A stretch of DNA of 64,000 nucleotides, taken from contig JAFCMP010000519.1 of the NCBI GenBank assembly GCA_017506865.1, forward strand, positions 715,346 through 779,345, given 5' to 3'. Each line of letters starts with the position of its first letter. Position 1 is the stretch's first letter. A model generated the notes under the pieces. That model was not told where the DNA came from. It saw nothing but the letters and a program-made list of their open reading frames with translations, and searched no databases. Below, piece after piece: positions 54,939-64,000 of the stretch. Origin of the DNA: Tribonema minus (Eukaryota > Sar > Xanthophyceae > Tribonematales > Tribonemataceae). A program made the translations under genes and the position numbers.

Positions 54939-55678
54939 CTTGATGTCAACGACGCAGTGCGTGCTGCACGGGTCTGAGCAGCAATGAACATGCAACTTCA
55001 TTTAGCTGGCCTTATTCTGCGGCTCATCTGTGGTTGATGAACGTGGTCACGTGGACCCATATAGGACATCGAGGGTAGACCCGTGCGGTAGCGCGCTGTG
55101 TACACCAGCTTGCGCGCCCTACACTATCACGTCACGAACGCACCAGAGTCTCCCGGGAGAACGCGCGGAGATCCTTTAGGGGGGACACGTGATAGCTTGT
55201 GTATCAGAAGTCACAGAAACGGTAGTGACTTGTCATAGACAGTGTTAAGTGGTTGCACTCGAGAAGTCTCGAGAATAAGCGCACAAAGGGGCATGCGCTG
55301 CCACTTTTCTGGCTGTAACGGTTGCCTATGACTAGAATAAAAACCCTACCGCATGCTCTTCCTTAGTAATTTGCTCTAAAGCTGATATGACTAGCTTTTT
55401 GCAAAGAAGGGGGAGAGGAGTCTAGCTTAAGAGCAAAGCGATGCAATTTTGCTTCATGATTGTACGGCCGCAATTGTGTTGCAGAATTGACAACGCGGTC
55501 GATCTGTACAACTGCTATGTCAAACTGGCTGGCTTGCAGTTCAGAGTGCCCTAGTAGCATCAGACCTCGTGCAGAGGCGTGCGGGGCATAGACGGCTCGT
55601 GCGCTGACAATTTAAAATCATGGTTTTGTCGTCGCACTCAGCTTCATGCGCGTGAATCGTGTGCAGGATACACCATAA
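54939..55678 (+). other. Probable 5' LTR/leader region of the retrotransposon
   Basis: This stretch precedes gag and should hold the 5' LTR, primer-binding site and leader. I see CTCGAGAAGTCTCGAG (palindromic) near 55259 and an AATAAA at 55336, but the 3' LTR is outside the window and no convincing tRNA-complementary site was found, so limits cannot be set. Confidence 0.4.
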
Positions 55679-58144
55679 ATGGTCAAGACTGACCATGGCT
55701 CCAAGAAGCCAACGAGTGGGTCAAGCCGCAGCGGAGGTGTTAGTGGCGGTGCTAGGCCTGCTGGCAGCACTGCTGCTAAGAGCAACAAGGGCGGTCAGCG
55801 CTCCGCTACGCGCCCCGCACCAAGCTCGGGTGACAAGCCGTCACGCCCCCCTCCCCGGCCCGCGGCAGCGTCCGCACAACCCAGCCAGGTCGGTGCCAGC
55901 GCGCCCGACACGTCTGCCTCGGTACGGTCCACAGAATCAGTAGTCACTGGTGCCGCACCTCCTTTTATACGTAATTTCGCTGAGTCCAGCGACGAGCCCG
56001 GCGGTGGCGGCTCAGAAGCCGAAGCCATAGTGGCAAGGCAGTTACGTTTGAGGCAGAAAAGAGAACAGCTTGCAGCAATGGGCATTATGCTTAGCGAAGC
56101 CCAGGTAGCAGAAGGCGAAGAAGCTTTTGCACGTGCAGCTGTTGAGAAAAAACTCGCACCAACGAAAAGCCCACGCAAGACACCGCGTGCAGCTGCAACA
56201 ACCGCGCCAGTTGTGCCGGTAGCCGCGCCAGCTGTGCCGGCAGCGCCCGCGAAGTCTGCGGCGCCAGCACCTGCAAAGTCCACAGTGCCAGTTGCAGCAC
56301 TGGTTGCGCCCGCGGTGGCCCCACCTAAGGTCGCGCGCAGTCAGCCGGCCAAGACGTCGGTTACGCGCGGTGCACGGGCCCCAGTTGCGGCGCCTGAAGT
56401 AGCACCGGCGGCTCCGACGCCTCAGAGCTCCAAGCCGTCAGCTAGGCTAGTGGCTCCCACATACTATACTGCACCAGCGAGGGCCCCTGAAGCCTCAGAT
56501 AAATCGCCTGTGACGCAGCCGCGTCGGGGTGCAAGTGGTAAGGCGCGGCGTGTGCCAGTTGTGCCACGTAGCGTGCCAGTCGTGCAAAGTGCGCCAGTTG
56601 TGCCACGTAGCGCGCCCGTCATACCGCGAAAGCCAGTTGAGCAACAAGCGGCAGAGCGACGGAGGGCAGTTAGGCAACTGCTCGAGTCTTCTGAGTCATC
56701 TGGTGATGAGGGTGGTGTGCCCTTTGATCCTGAGGGCACAGATGAGGCTTATGACCAGTGGCGTGAGGGCATCGAAGCTCGCGTCGAGGCACATCAGCGA
56801 GCTGCCAAGGCCGCCAAAACGGCTGCAACGTTCGCCGAAATTCACGAGCGTGCCCTTTACGAACGCCTTGGCGAGCTCCAGCTTCGCGTCACCAGAGCTC
56901 CTAGTGAGAGCAAGAACATGGTGAAGAACTCACTGCTGCCGATGGCGCGGACGTTCGCTGCGGAGCAGGCCGAAGAGGTGCGCAAGCATAATGTTGCACT
57001 TCTGGAAAAACGTGGTCATGACTTCAAAGCTAGCCAGTTCGGCGAGCTGCTGACCATAGGTGAACACCGTAAGCGGTCCAATAGTTGGCATCGCTTCGCC
57101 TTCGGCACAGGCGACGGTGAGGAGCCGGAACTCTGGCGAATGCTAAGGGAGTTCGAGAACACGCCTCTGGTCACCGAGGAGGCGCGCCTAGCTGCGGACA
57201 CTTACCCGCGCAGCCTGGTGACGCACCCGTTCCTCAACACTGACGGGCACTCCGACACGTCGGACGACGACGCAGCCGGCGCAGCTGCGAGTCCGCGTGA
57301 AGATGGCGCAGTGGCCGGCGTAGCCACCAGCGCATCGGCTCTAGGTGAGAGCATTAGGACTGCGGGGGCAGTAGAACCCTCGTACTCCTCAGTTGCCATG
57401 ACGGTGCGGAAACCCAAAGTTGACTTGAGGGGTTTCGGCGGCACTGGCGTCGTCATTGTAACGCAAGTAGGCAGGCTTGAAGCTTCCATTAGAGCTTTTG
57501 AGCGTAGCTGCGACACGCGTGGCGTGCCCAAGTCGGCCTACTCAGAAGCGCTGTTGCAGAGTCTGACCAAGAGTCAGTACGCTGATCTGACCAGCGCAGT
57601 CACCAATGAGCGCACGGGAATGCTAGAAACTCGTGCGTTTAGTGATTTGTCTTATGAGCAGATGGTGCAATGCCTTACGGCAGCGTACGATAGCACATCT
57701 GCCAGGCAAATAGCACTTCAAAAGTATCATGAACTCACGCGTACCTCCGGTACCAGCCCCGAAGTGTGGGGCAGGGAGGTAGTTGCAGCCGCGCACGACG
57801 CCGGCTGCGCGGACAACCAGCAAATTGTTCGTATGAAGTTCGTTCATGAACTGCCATTATGCTGCCGTCAAGAAGTAAACGGCATGTATGAGACCTGGGA
57901 TCTAAAGAACACCGCTTTTCCCAAGGTCGTGGCAACTGCCCAGCAAAAGTGGCAGGCAGCGCCTATTGACGAGCGCGAGACTCGAAATGTTGTGTCTGCA
58001 ATGGCCGCGGCACACATCTCAACCCCCCCTACTCTGACACAGGCAAGCGCCCTGCCAAGGATGGGTGGAGCGTGGTCAGTAACGACCATCGCTATAAAAA
58101 GAAGAATAAGCTTTCGGCTGTTCGCGCTGTGTTGGCGGGGCTGA
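55679..58144 (+). CDS. Retrotransposon gag polyprotein
   Basis: The frame of 821 residues starts at ATG 55679. The N-terminal half is disordered, rich in Ala, Pro, Lys and Ser, with repeats such as VPVVPRSVPVVQSAPVVPRS. The C-terminal part, from about residue 590, is helical: GRLEASIRAFERSCD, SLTKSQYADLTSAV, GREVVAAAHDAGC and MKFVHELPLCCRQEVNGM fit a Ty3-type capsid. Gag assembles the virus-like particle that packages the RNA. No CCHC knuckle lies in this frame, but the -1 frame near its end encodes KCCVCNGRGTH (CxxC...H), suggesting that the last residues of the functional gag come from the overlapping frame. Confidence 0.82.
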   Translation: MVKTDHGSKKPTSGSSRSGGVSGGARPAGSTAAKSNKGGQRSATRPAPSSGDKPSRPPPRPAAASAQPSQVGASAPDTSASVRSTESVVTGAAPPFIRNFAESSDEPGGGGSEAEAIVARQLRLRQKREQLAAMGIMLSEAQVAEGEEAFARAAVEKKLAPTKSPRKTPRAAATTAPVVPVAAPAVPAAPAKSAAPAPAKSTVPVAALVAPAVAPPKVARSQPAKTSVTRGARAPVAAPEVAPAAPTPQSSKPSARLVAPTYYTAPARAPEASDKSPVTQPRRGASGKARRVPVVPRSVPVVQSAPVVPRSAPVIPRKPVEQQAAERRRAVRQLLESSESSGDEGGVPFDPEGTDEAYDQWREGIEARVEAHQRAAKAAKTAATFAEIHERALYERLGELQLRVTRAPSESKNMVKNSLLPMARTFAAEQAEEVRKHNVALLEKRGHDFKASQFGELLTIGEHRKRSNSWHRFAFGTGDGEEPELWRMLREFENTPLVTEEARLAADTYPRSLVTHPFLNTDGHSDTSDDDAAGAAASPREDGAVAGVATSASALGESIRTAGAVEPSYSSVAMTVRKPKVDLRGFGGTGVVIVTQVGRLEASIRAFERSCDTRGVPKSAYSEALLQSLTKSQYADLTSAVTNERTGMLETRAFSDLSYEQMVQCLTAAYDSTSARQIALQKYHELTRTSGTSPEVWGREVVAAAHDAGCADNQQIVRMKFVHELPLCCRQEVNGMYETWDLKNTAFPKVVATAQQKWQAAPIDERETRNVVSAMAAAHISTPPTLTQASALPRMGGAWSVTTIAIKRRISFRLFALCWRG

Positions 58145-60627
58145 GCGCTAACGAGCGTCGCCAGCTTGGAGTCAGCGACCGCGCGCCGCAGGGCAAGGCT
58201 AGCTCCGCAGGCGATAACGGCGGCGGCGGAGCCAAGCCCCAGAGCAACTTCAAGTGTCTTGGCTGCAGAGTGAACCAGGGAGACTGGGACACACTTATGC
58301 GGCACAAGACTACCTGCCCTCAGTGCATTGCGCACCGAAAGAGGATGGCAGAAAAGCACCGCCAAGGTGAATCACACTTGCAGTTGTCTGCTGCCTTGGT
58401 AGGAAGTGACTTGCCTGCTGCAAGTTCAGCATCAGCAATCAGTGAATTGCCTGGTGTAGTTAGAGCAGATGCATGTTCGGCACAGGTAGCTGAGCATGCC
58501 ACTGACGCTGTTTACGATGTCTCTTTGCGCGCACAGATGGCGGCAATTGAGGGTGGGCCAGAGCCACCACCCAGAGTTATCAAACACGCGTCTATCTGCT
58601 GTGGGGCGCTGGGAGGCGCCATAGCTGGGGGTAAGTTGACCTCTAGAGCAGGTTTTGTAACACGCACAGTGCTTGCAGTTGACAAGAATGTCAAGGCAAT
58701 TGAGGCTCTGCATGAAGTTCATCCAGAAGTGCCCACAATGACTGCATGCATGACTGATGCGAAGGTTGTTGCACGTCTTCTTGACGAGAAACCTGACATC
58801 ACCACCATCTCCCCGCCCTGCACAGATTTTTCGGCAGAGGGCAAGAAGGTCGAGGGCGAAGCTGCCGAGTGCACGGTCCATGCCGCACGGCTCATCGTGC
58901 GGGCCAAGCTTCGGGTGGTGTTGTATGAGAATGTGCCAGGAGTGCTAGTGTCACGCGCGTTTGCACGCGCAGTACGCATTCTCAAGTCGGCTGGTTACAT
59001 GCTGTACATTGCCAAGTTAAAGGCTTCTGAGTTTGAAGTACCTTGCAGGAGGCAGAGGGTGTACATTGTCATAGTACCAGCAGGGGTGGCCTCACGTGAG
59101 GCGCTCCAGAGGTTCGGTGCGGTAATAAATACCAAGCGTTTACAAAGCAGACCCACATCTGTTCGCTCTCGCTTGCGCTGCCCCGAACGCACATTCTTCT
59201 TGCAACCACGCAGTGCTCAGCACCCTGGTGTTTTGGATGCTGATGGCTTGTTGCCTAGCCCAGTGCGCAGACTGCCTGGTAGGCCCACTGCGAGTTATGT
59301 TGCACATGCAAAAGACGCTGGTCCAGTGGCATCTGCCCGCTTGCTGTCGCTTGCGGAAATGGCAGTGCTCATGACGTATTATCATGAATTACCAGCGAGT
59401 GCATGCAGTAGTGATGTACGGCGTTACATTGCAGACTTGTTCATCCCAGAGATGGCATTTCACTTGTTCGTGGCAATTGAGGCCTCAGGCCTGTGCACAC
59501 TGCCAGAACAACAGGTACGTTTGCCGCGTAGGTCAGACTCTACGTTGAGGCATTCAGTTGACTGCCCGCCCCCGTCTTGGTTGGCTGGTCAGAGTGGTTC
59601 GCTGGTGCAGGCCGCTACCGCGGTACACGCAGCGCCCTCGTCAAGTGCACACTGCTCAGCAGCAGTGGCGCGTAGCATACATGCAAAGGCGCATGATGCA
59701 GGGTATGCAGAGGTACCCATAATTCCGATGCGCAGTGCATGGGAAGAGCCAGAGGTAGACTTGGCTGTGGTGCAGCCCGGCATGGCTGACATCGTGGAAG
59801 TCGATGACTCTGACTCAGGGTCTGACTCTGAGTGGGACTCACAGTCAGTTATGAGCGTTTGCAGTAGCGCAGACGACATGGACATTGACACAGAAATCAG
59901 TGCTCCACCCATTGCGGCCGCAGCGGCACGCAAGAAGCTCGGCGGCGGTACAGACCCGCGCCTTGCCCCAGGTGAGTTGAAGGCAGCGCTCAGGCGCGCT
60001 GGCCTTGATGCTCAGTCTCTAGGCATATTAGACCATGTGCCAGGTGTCAGCAAGTTAGACACAGCCCCACCAGTGAGTGTGGCAGAGACAATTAAGAATC
60101 TCACAGAAGAGATCACAAAACCGAGGGAACCAGTCAAGTTACCTCATGTAGACCTTGCAGTAGGGTCCCCTGAGCCTAGCTCGGTAGAGCGCTCCAAGTC
60201 GGAGGCTCCAGTGGAGTACATACGCCCAGTAGCCGGTGTTGTACCTCCAGGGCAGATGTTTGTGTCCGCGTCGTTACGCGTACAAAGCAACTCTCAGACG
60301 CCCAAAGAACTCTATGTGCGCGCCATGGTAGACTGCGGTGCGACCGTAACCATCATGGGCAAGCGCATTGCAGACAAGCTCCCCAACAGCTATGTATGTA
60401 CACCTCAGCAAGGTGACTACACTGAGATCCTCTTGGCAGACGGCAAGACGTCGCTGCAGATCAGTGGTGTGGTCAATGCATGGCTGCGGTTTAAGAACAA
60501 GATGTTCTTGCACAAGTTCTATGTGGTAAACGCACCCATGGACGTGCTCTTAGGTACGGATTTCTTTGCCCCGCATGGCTCAGTCATCTCGTATCACGGC
60601 GGTAGCCCAGCCTTCTTCCCAGGGTGA
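57970..60627 (+). CDS. Pol part 1: zinc motif, cytosine-5 DNA methyltransferase and aspartic protease
   Basis: The frame is open from 57970; its first ATG is at 58072 (851 residues from there), but expression by -1 frameshift from gag is more likely. A motif C-x2-C-x12-H-x3-C-x2-C (KCLGCRVNQGD...TTCPQC) comes first. Residues about 170-468 form a DNA (cytosine-5) methyltransferase: motif I SICCGALGGAIAG, motif IV ISPPCTDFS with catalytic Cys 250, motif VI YENVPG (Glu 286), motif VIII PCRRQRVYIV, motif IX LLSLAEMAVLM and a motif X-like IPEMAFHLFVAI. The enzyme would methylate cytosine in DNA. An acidic linker follows, then a retropepsin (MVDCGATVTIMG, Asp 754; VLLGTDFFAP). It ends in UGA at 60625-60627. 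Confidence 0.9.
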   Translation, partial: RARDSKCCVCNGRGTHLNPPYSDTGKRPAKDGWSVVSNDHRYKKKNKLSAVRAVLAGLSANERRQLGVSDRAPQGKASSAGDNGGGGAKPQSNFKCLGCRVNQGDWDTLMRHKTTCPQCIAHRKRMAEKHRQGESHLQLSAALVGSDLPAASSASAISELPGVVRADACSAQVAEHATDAVYDVSLRAQMAAIEGGPEPPPRVIKHASICCGALGGAIAGGKLTSRAGFVTRTVLAVDKNVKAIEALHEVHPEVPTMTACMTDAKVVARLLDEKPDITTISPPCTDFSAEGKKVEGEAAECTVHAARLIVRAKLRVVLYENVPGVLVSRAFARAVRILKSAGYMLYIAKLKASEFEVPCRRQRVYIVIVPAGVASREALQRFGAVINTKRLQSRPTSVRSRLRCPERTFFLQPRSAQHPGVLDADGLLPSPVRRLPGRPTASYVAHAKDAGPVASARLLSLAEMAVLMTYYHELPASACSSDVRRYIADLFIPEMAFHLFVAIEASGLCTLPEQQVRLPRRSDSTLRHSVDCPPPSWLAGQSGSLVQAATAVHAAPSSSAHCSAAVARSIHAKAHDAGYAEVPIIPMRSAWEEPEVDLAVVQPGMADIVEVDDSDSGSDSEWDSQSVMSVCSSADDMDIDTEISAPPIAAAAARKKLGGGTDPRLAPGELKAALRRAGLDAQSLGILDHVPGVSKLDTAPPVSVAETIKNLTEEITKPREPVKLPHVDLAVGSPEPSSVERSKSEAPVEYIRPVAGVVPPGQMFVSASLRVQSNSQTPKELYVRAMVDCGATVTIMGKRIADKLPNSYVCTPQQGDYTEILLADGKTSLQISGVVNAWLRFKNKMFLHKFYVVNAPMDVLLGTDFFAPHGSVISYHGGSPAFFPG
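58024..58030 (+). promoter_or_regulatory. Candidate -1 ribosomal frameshift site CCCCCCT
   Basis: In the gag frame the codons are C CCC CCT, the X XXY YYZ form needed for simultaneous slippage. Slipping by -1 enters the frame of the methyltransferase ORF, which is open from 57970. A homopolymer length error is the alternative. Confidence 0.5.
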
Positions 60628-60630
60628 CTA
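60625..60630 (+). promoter_or_regulatory. Candidate stop-codon read-through site UGA-CUA
   Basis: A lone UGA followed by CUA separates the protease from the RT frame; both are in the same frame. UGA CUA is a known efficient read-through context. UGA is a true stop in host genes here (UBC9, SLC44-like, the gene ending at 42073), so reassignment is unlikely. Confidence 0.6.
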
Positions 60631-63600
60631 AAAGGTGTGGCCATACGCCCCATGCACGACAAGAATCGCGCAGACAACGCGAACGCGCATGCGGCAGCAC
60701 TAGCCCGTTGCAAGGGCAATGGCAGCGCTGAGAGCACTGAGGCACCAGACAAGCCTCAGCAGTGCTCAGCTAGGATGGCATATAACACTGTACTGGCACC
60801 ATCGTCGGAGACGATTGTGGAACTCACGCTGCTACCAAAGCCAAAGCGCGTGCAGCCCTATGAGGCATTGCTCATGCCACAAGAAACAGTGACTACAGAA
60901 ATGATGAGAGGCAAAGGTGTTAAGGCAAATATCACCGCTCTCACTGTAAATGCCAGCGGCACGATATACGCTACATTGAGCAACACTTCAATGTACCCGG
61001 TTTACGTGCGCCGCAACACGTATTGGGGAAAAGTGACTCCAATTAAGGCTGATGATCTGCTAGAAGTGCAGACAGCTACTCAGCAGGCTCTAGAAGCCAA
61101 ACTGCTAGTAATAGCAGCCAAAAGGCACTCTGAAAATGCTAAGTTAGTGGCAGAATTAGCTGCTAGCATAGGCAAGACTGCCAAAGAGGTTGCACAAGAA
61201 GTGCAACGGCTGGCAGACCTCAGCCAGCGCCACAATGACCAGCTAGAGAACTGCACAGATGCAGAGCTGGAGGAAATCCTTGTGAAAGATGGCAGGCTTG
61301 CGCCTCATTTGCAAGGAAGGGGGAAAGATGGGGTACTTTTGAAAACAAAAGCACTTGACATGCTAAAAAAGCACAGGAATGTCTTTGCTAAGGACCCTAA
61401 AAACCCTCGAGTCACTCAGCATTTTGAGATTGATGTTGACACTCAGACGGCCGAGCCGGTGGCGGACAAGGCACGCCATTGGGCTTTCAAAGAAGCCGAG
61501 TACATCATGAAACAGATTCAGATGATGGCAAAGCGCCAACAGATTGAGCCATCAGCTAGTGCGTGGGCAAGCAACCCAGTACTAGTGGTTCAAGGCGACA
61601 AGATCCGCTTCTGCATAGACTTCAGGAAGTTGAATGCGGTCACGAAGCGTGATAGTCATGGCTTAGGCAACATGGATGACATGATGCGGGCTGTGCAAGG
61701 TGCGAGGATCTTATCTTCGTTAGATCTGGCAGCGGGTTACCATCAGATCCCGCTGGCCAAGACGGCTAAGGCCAAGACGGCCTTCAGAGCCCCAGACGGC
61801 TCGTTGTGGCACTACAAGGTTGCGCCATTCGGGCTGGTGAACTTGCCAGCGCAGTTCACGAGATTGATGCACCAAGTGCTGGGAGATGCCTTAGGCTCCC
61901 ACGCGCTAGTGTACATAGATGACGTGTTGGTGTATGGCACGGACATCGAGGAGCACATCGAGCAGTTAGATGATGTTCTTGGCCGCATAGGCGCGGCGGG
62001 CATGAGTGTATCTCGCCCAAAGTGTCAGCTGTTTCAAGCTGAAGTCAAGTTCCTAGGCCATATAGTTGGCGCCGCTGGAACAAGACCAGACCCTGACAAG
62101 GTCAAGGCCATGCTTGACATGAGCCCCCCACTGAAAGGCGGGGTACCAGACAAGCAGTTGGTACAAGTGGTTATGGGAGTGTTTAACTATTACAGGCGAT
62201 ATGTACCCAACTTTGGGGCGATATCAGAGCCTATAGTAGCCCTGACCAAGAACAAAGCAGTCATGGTTTGGGGGTCTGCGCAAGAGCGGGCTTTCAAGCG
62301 GCTGAAGAGTGCCATGTGCGACAGTCGCATAGTGATGCACCCAGATTTCAGTTTGCCTTTCGTATTGTACACCGACGCCTCCAAGACGGCGACGGCAGGT
62401 GTGCTTACACAGTTCAGACCTGTGAGTGAGGTCGAAAGGGCAACAGCGGGACAGCCATATGCTCACACGGGCAGGCGCCGCATAGCTGAAGGCGAGGAGG
62501 TCAGAGAAGTAGTCGTTGGCTACTTCAGCAAGCTGAACTCTGAACCCGACGCGAAGTTAGGAGCGACGGCAGTAGAGTGTCTGGCAGTAGTGCTGGCGCT
62601 CAACCACTTCAGGCCTTACATTTGGGGTAACCCCGTTACAGTGGTCACAGATGCCGCTGCGCTCAGGTGGCTGTTGACGTTACAAGACTACAACGGCAAG
62701 CTACTAAGATGGGCCATGCGCATACAGGAGTATGACGTTACCATTCAGCACAGGCCTGGCAAAAGGAATGCCAATGCTGATGCCCCATCCAGGCTGCCAC
62801 AGCAGGCAGAGTTAGATGCTGAGCGCTCTACGGAGCCAGCAGACGAACAGTGGCCAGACGCAGTCCCGAGCATGGACGCACCGCCGTCAGGTGTGCGCTT
62901 TGCGGACGAGGCCACGAGAACGCACAAAGTGGCCGACGTGAACAGCTGTCGTGGGTACACGGCGGACGCACGTTACGGGCCAGCGTTCAAGTTCAACGAG
63001 GCCGTCGCCATATCAGGCGTAGTGGTCGCTAGGTTAGCCGCTCTGACAGCTGTGGAGCTAGCGCAGTTGTTGGACAGAAGGCTAGATGACTCCACGGTGG
63101 AGGAAGCTGAGGTTGATGAAGTTGAGATCAACACAGCGTATGCAGAGCCAGTCAATAAGTACACCGGCTCGTGGGAGCATTCCCAAGCGCAGCGACTCTT
63201 AAGGCAGATCGCATGCGACAGGCGACGCAGCATCAGCTCAAAGAGGGCCAAGTGCAGCGTCACCACGGCTCAGCCGGCGGCAGACTCATTGGAAGAAGGA
63301 GAGATTCCAGAGGTAGAAGCTGCTGCTGATGCAGATGAGGCAGACGAGCCACCGGATGGCGAAGCTGTTTTAGGCAAGCGCAAGAAGACGCTGCCAAGGC
63401 CAGAAGTAGTGCAGTTGCTGAAACGGGTGGCCGAGGGAGACTCGCCTGCCACGCCAGCAATGCTCAGCAGAGCCGCATTTCTTGAAGTTCAGAAAGCGGA
63501 CGGGTTCTGTCAAGCAGTGAGCAAGATGCTCATTGAGGGTGACATACCCGAAGGCGCGGAGCTAGCCGCTCACGTCTTAGCACAGAGAGAGCAGTATACC

Positions 63601-64000
63601 ATCGAGGAAGATGGCCTCTTAGTGCACAGTTCAACGAGCCACCCCAAGAGAGGTATGGTGTTGTTGCAGTGGGTCGTGCCAGTGGTGCTACGAACCCTAG
63701 TCATGCGTCTAGGGCATGATGACGCAAGCGCTATGCATTGCGGCATAGGCGCTACGCACACGCGTATATTCGAGAGGTATTTCTGGCCTGGTATGGGCGC
63801 GGACATACGAACGTACGTGCAGAGCTGCATGACATGCCTCGAGCGCAAACGCGCCAGCTCCACTCAGTACAGACAGTGGTTAGCTGAGCCCGTGCGTATG
63901 TGGCAGCGGCTCAACATAGATATCACAGAGCCTGGTATACAGTCCACGGCAGGGCACAGATATGTCCTGACCATAGTGGAAGCAAGGTCCGGCTTCGTGG
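60628..64000 (+). CDS. Pol part 2: reverse transcriptase, RNase H, integrase (partial)
   Basis: The frame continues from the protease frame and stays open to the window end (1124 codons). After a spacer typical of gypsy pol (PVYVRRNTYWGKVTPI), the RT runs from about 61420: IEPSASAWASNPVLVV, RFCIDFRKLNAVTKRD, LDLAAGYHQIPL, a FGLVNLPAQF segment, and catalytic YIDD at 61912-61923. The RNase H starts near 62360 (LYTDASK) and ends near IQHRPGKRNANADAPSRLP. A charged linker of about 220 residues precedes the integrase, whose zinc-binding part shows LGHDDASAMHCG and SCMTCLERK, and the first core Asp in NIDITEP at about 63912. The protein copies the element RNA and inserts the cDNA. The rest of integrase lies beyond the window. 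Confidence 0.93.

Larger units (their letters stand above)
54939..64000 (+). mobile_element. Ty3/gypsy-type LTR retrotransposon encoding a DNA methyltransferase (3' end outside window)
   Basis: Order of domains: gag (55679-58144), Zn-binding motif and cytosine-5 DNA methyltransferase, aspartic protease, reverse transcriptase, RNase H, integrase (running off the window). Integrase last places it in the Ty3/gypsy order. No internal stop occurs in 60628-64000, so the copy looks young and possibly intact. The left limit is uncertain. Confidence 0.92.

Noticed and set aside
1..64000. tRNA genes, rRNA genes and a dinoflagellate spliced-leader sequence
   Set aside because: I looked for tRNA T-arm and D-arm patterns, rRNA cores and the spliced-leader consensus by eye and found none convincing; a covariance-model search would settle it.

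Overview
The window is nuclear DNA from a eukaryotic microbe, most likely an alga or related protist. It holds spliced genes with long introns for typical eukaryotic proteins: a SUMO E2 enzyme, a kinesin, a transcriptional cyclin, a ZC3H3-type CCCH protein and a choline-transporter-like protein. Interstitial TTAGGG repeats and a few GC-AG or GA-AG introns are present. Retrotransposons carrying a DNA methyltransferase, as here, have been reported from dinoflagellates and charophytes. Non-GT splice donors are known from dinoflagellates and haptophytes. I cannot name the lineage from sequence alone and saw no dinoflagellate spliced-leader sequence.

Layout. 1-2.0 kb: no convincing gene, but dispersed repeats. 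2.0-12.8 kb, minus strand: an isolated exon, an ERF4/GOLGA7-like gene (complete), an expansin-like gene (partly resolved) and UBC9 (four exons, complete). 13.1-22.8 kb, plus strand: a nine-exon SLC44/CTL gene whose reading frame closes exactly across all exons. 25.5-40.8 kb, minus strand: a ten-exon kinesin with only phase-0 introns. 42.1-45.9 kb, minus: an unrecognised protein with an N-terminal hydrophobic part, a low-complexity middle and a conserved-looking C-terminal part. 47.8-49.4 kb, minus: a cyclin K-like gene. 49.6-52.0 (or 53.0) kb, plus: a ZC3H3-like CCCH zinc-finger gene. 53.9-54.9 kb: a decayed hAT-like DNA transposon. 55.7 kb to the window end: a Ty3/gypsy-type retrotransposon with open frames for gag, a complete cytosine-5 DNA methyltransferase, protease, reverse transcriptase, RNase H and the start of integrase.

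UBC9 and SLC44, and the cyclin and ZC3H3 genes, are head-to-head pairs with about 0.2-0.26 kb between start codons.

Three things stand out. First, the retrotransposon encodes a DNA methyltransferase between gag and protease. Its coding plan implies a -1 frameshift at a C run and read-through of a single UGA followed by CUA. Second, introns of the large genes are filled with degenerate copies of the edges of their own neighbouring exons, splice signals included. Third, short TTAGGG arrays sit inside introns, one of them inside one copy of a locally duplicated segment.
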